Shown here piece by piece: positions 63,575 through 64,000 of a DNA stretch of 64,000 bases. The notes under the pieces are model-generated. The model had not been told where the DNA came from, did not search any database, and saw nothing but the letters and a program-made list of their open reading frames with translations. The stretch comes from Calliopum simillimum. Its lineage: Eukaryota; Arthropoda; Insecta; Diptera; Lauxaniidae. A program made the position numbers and the translations under genes. The stretch covers positions 84,279,058-84,343,057 of the forward strand of contig OX638372.1 of assembly GCA_951812925.1 (NCBI GenBank), in the 5' to 3' direction. Numbering within the stretch: position 1 is the first letter of the stretch; every line of letters begins with the position of its first letter.

Positions 63575-64000
63575 TTTTGAAAATATCTCGATTTTTCCAA
63601 TAGGGGCATTTTCCCATACAAAAAGAAAAAAAAAATTTTTTTAACTACATTAAACTAAAATTCAAATAATCACAATCGATGTGTTTTGCGATGCTAAACG
63701 CGAATCCAACCTCAGAATTGCTCTATCGTGTATAGTTTATGAGATATTGTAACCTAAAGACAAAAAAAAGTCGTTTTTTGCCATTTTTTGAAGCTATATA
63801 ACATGTTACATATCATTTATTCGTCAAATGTGGCTTAAATACTGAAAAGCCCCAATTTTTTCCTTTAAAACCTAATTTAAATTATATTTATATCTTCATG
63901 CTTCTAAGAGATGTCGTAGACCGAAATATTGTCAAAACGGGTTTTTTGCACTTTTGTGTCTTTTTACGTTAGGATATCTTTGAGGAAAAAAAATATATCA
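63575..64000. repeat. Arm of a second F1 giant palindrome, cut by the window end
   Basis: Matches 18170-18590 closely (GGGGCATTTTCCCATACAAA, TCACAATCGATGTGTTTTGC, CTCTATCGTGTATAGTTTAT, AAGTCGTTTTTTGCC). If the family structure holds, its centre and second arm lie beyond 64000. Confidence 0.85.

Overview
The window looks like heterochromatin-like or intronic nuclear DNA of a brachyceran fly, probably a tephritid or calyptrate. This rests on very high A+T content, 55-58 nt GT-AG introns, and fly-type transposon families (BEL/Pao, hAT with 8-bp target duplications, Helitron, an I/LOA-like LINE, a P-like transposase). There is also a decayed piece that matches the BRPF/Br140 chromatin-reader family. 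The species cannot be named from the sequence. I see no rRNA, tRNA or CRISPR.

Layout. 0-7.4 kb: short foldback, first copy of a 4-5 kb repeated block that carries a recent RTE-like insertion, then a nest of inverted repeats. 7.5-8.8 kb: remnants of a P-like transposase followed by a ubiquitin-peptidase-like ORF. 9.66-12.42 kb: a complete but dead hAT element. 13.9 kb: a good candidate host exon. 15.1-16.5 kb: an alanine-rich ORF and a short-intron gene with two zinc fingers. 16.8-19.8 kb: a LINE cut in two by a 1.4 kb palindrome. 19.8-22.4 kb: tandem blocks. 22.5-24.2 kb: a second giant palindrome. 24.8-27.7 kb: a TIR element and a possible small spliced gene. 28.0-31.8 kb: second copy of the repeated block. 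31.8-35.7 kb: coding scraps, a 142-bp tandem array, a TIR element and a diverged third copy. 36.8-38.2 kb: Helitron Rep remnant. 38.4-50.3 kb: five more palindromes, two hAT MITEs with perfect 8-bp duplications, and several tandem arrays. 51.7 kb: BRPF-like pseudogene. 53.4-59.8 kb: full-length BEL/Pao retrotransposon with apparently identical LTRs and one intact 1767-codon ORF. 60-64 kb: MITEs, hairpins and half of another giant palindrome.

The only clearly intact, long gene is the BEL polyprotein. The most striking feature is the density of very large palindromes (0.5-1.8 kb): seven complete and one running off the end, belonging to at least four or five sequence families. Their arms are long and well matched enough that transcription across them would give long hairpin RNA. 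They are inserted in, or carry inside them, other datable transposons, so a relative order of insertion can be read. Host-gene evidence is thin: one internal exon (13892-13983), one small spliced ORF (26445-26826) and one isolated terminal-exon-like piece (27572-27628), all on the + strand. This fits, but does not prove, that the window lies within large introns or between sparse genes.
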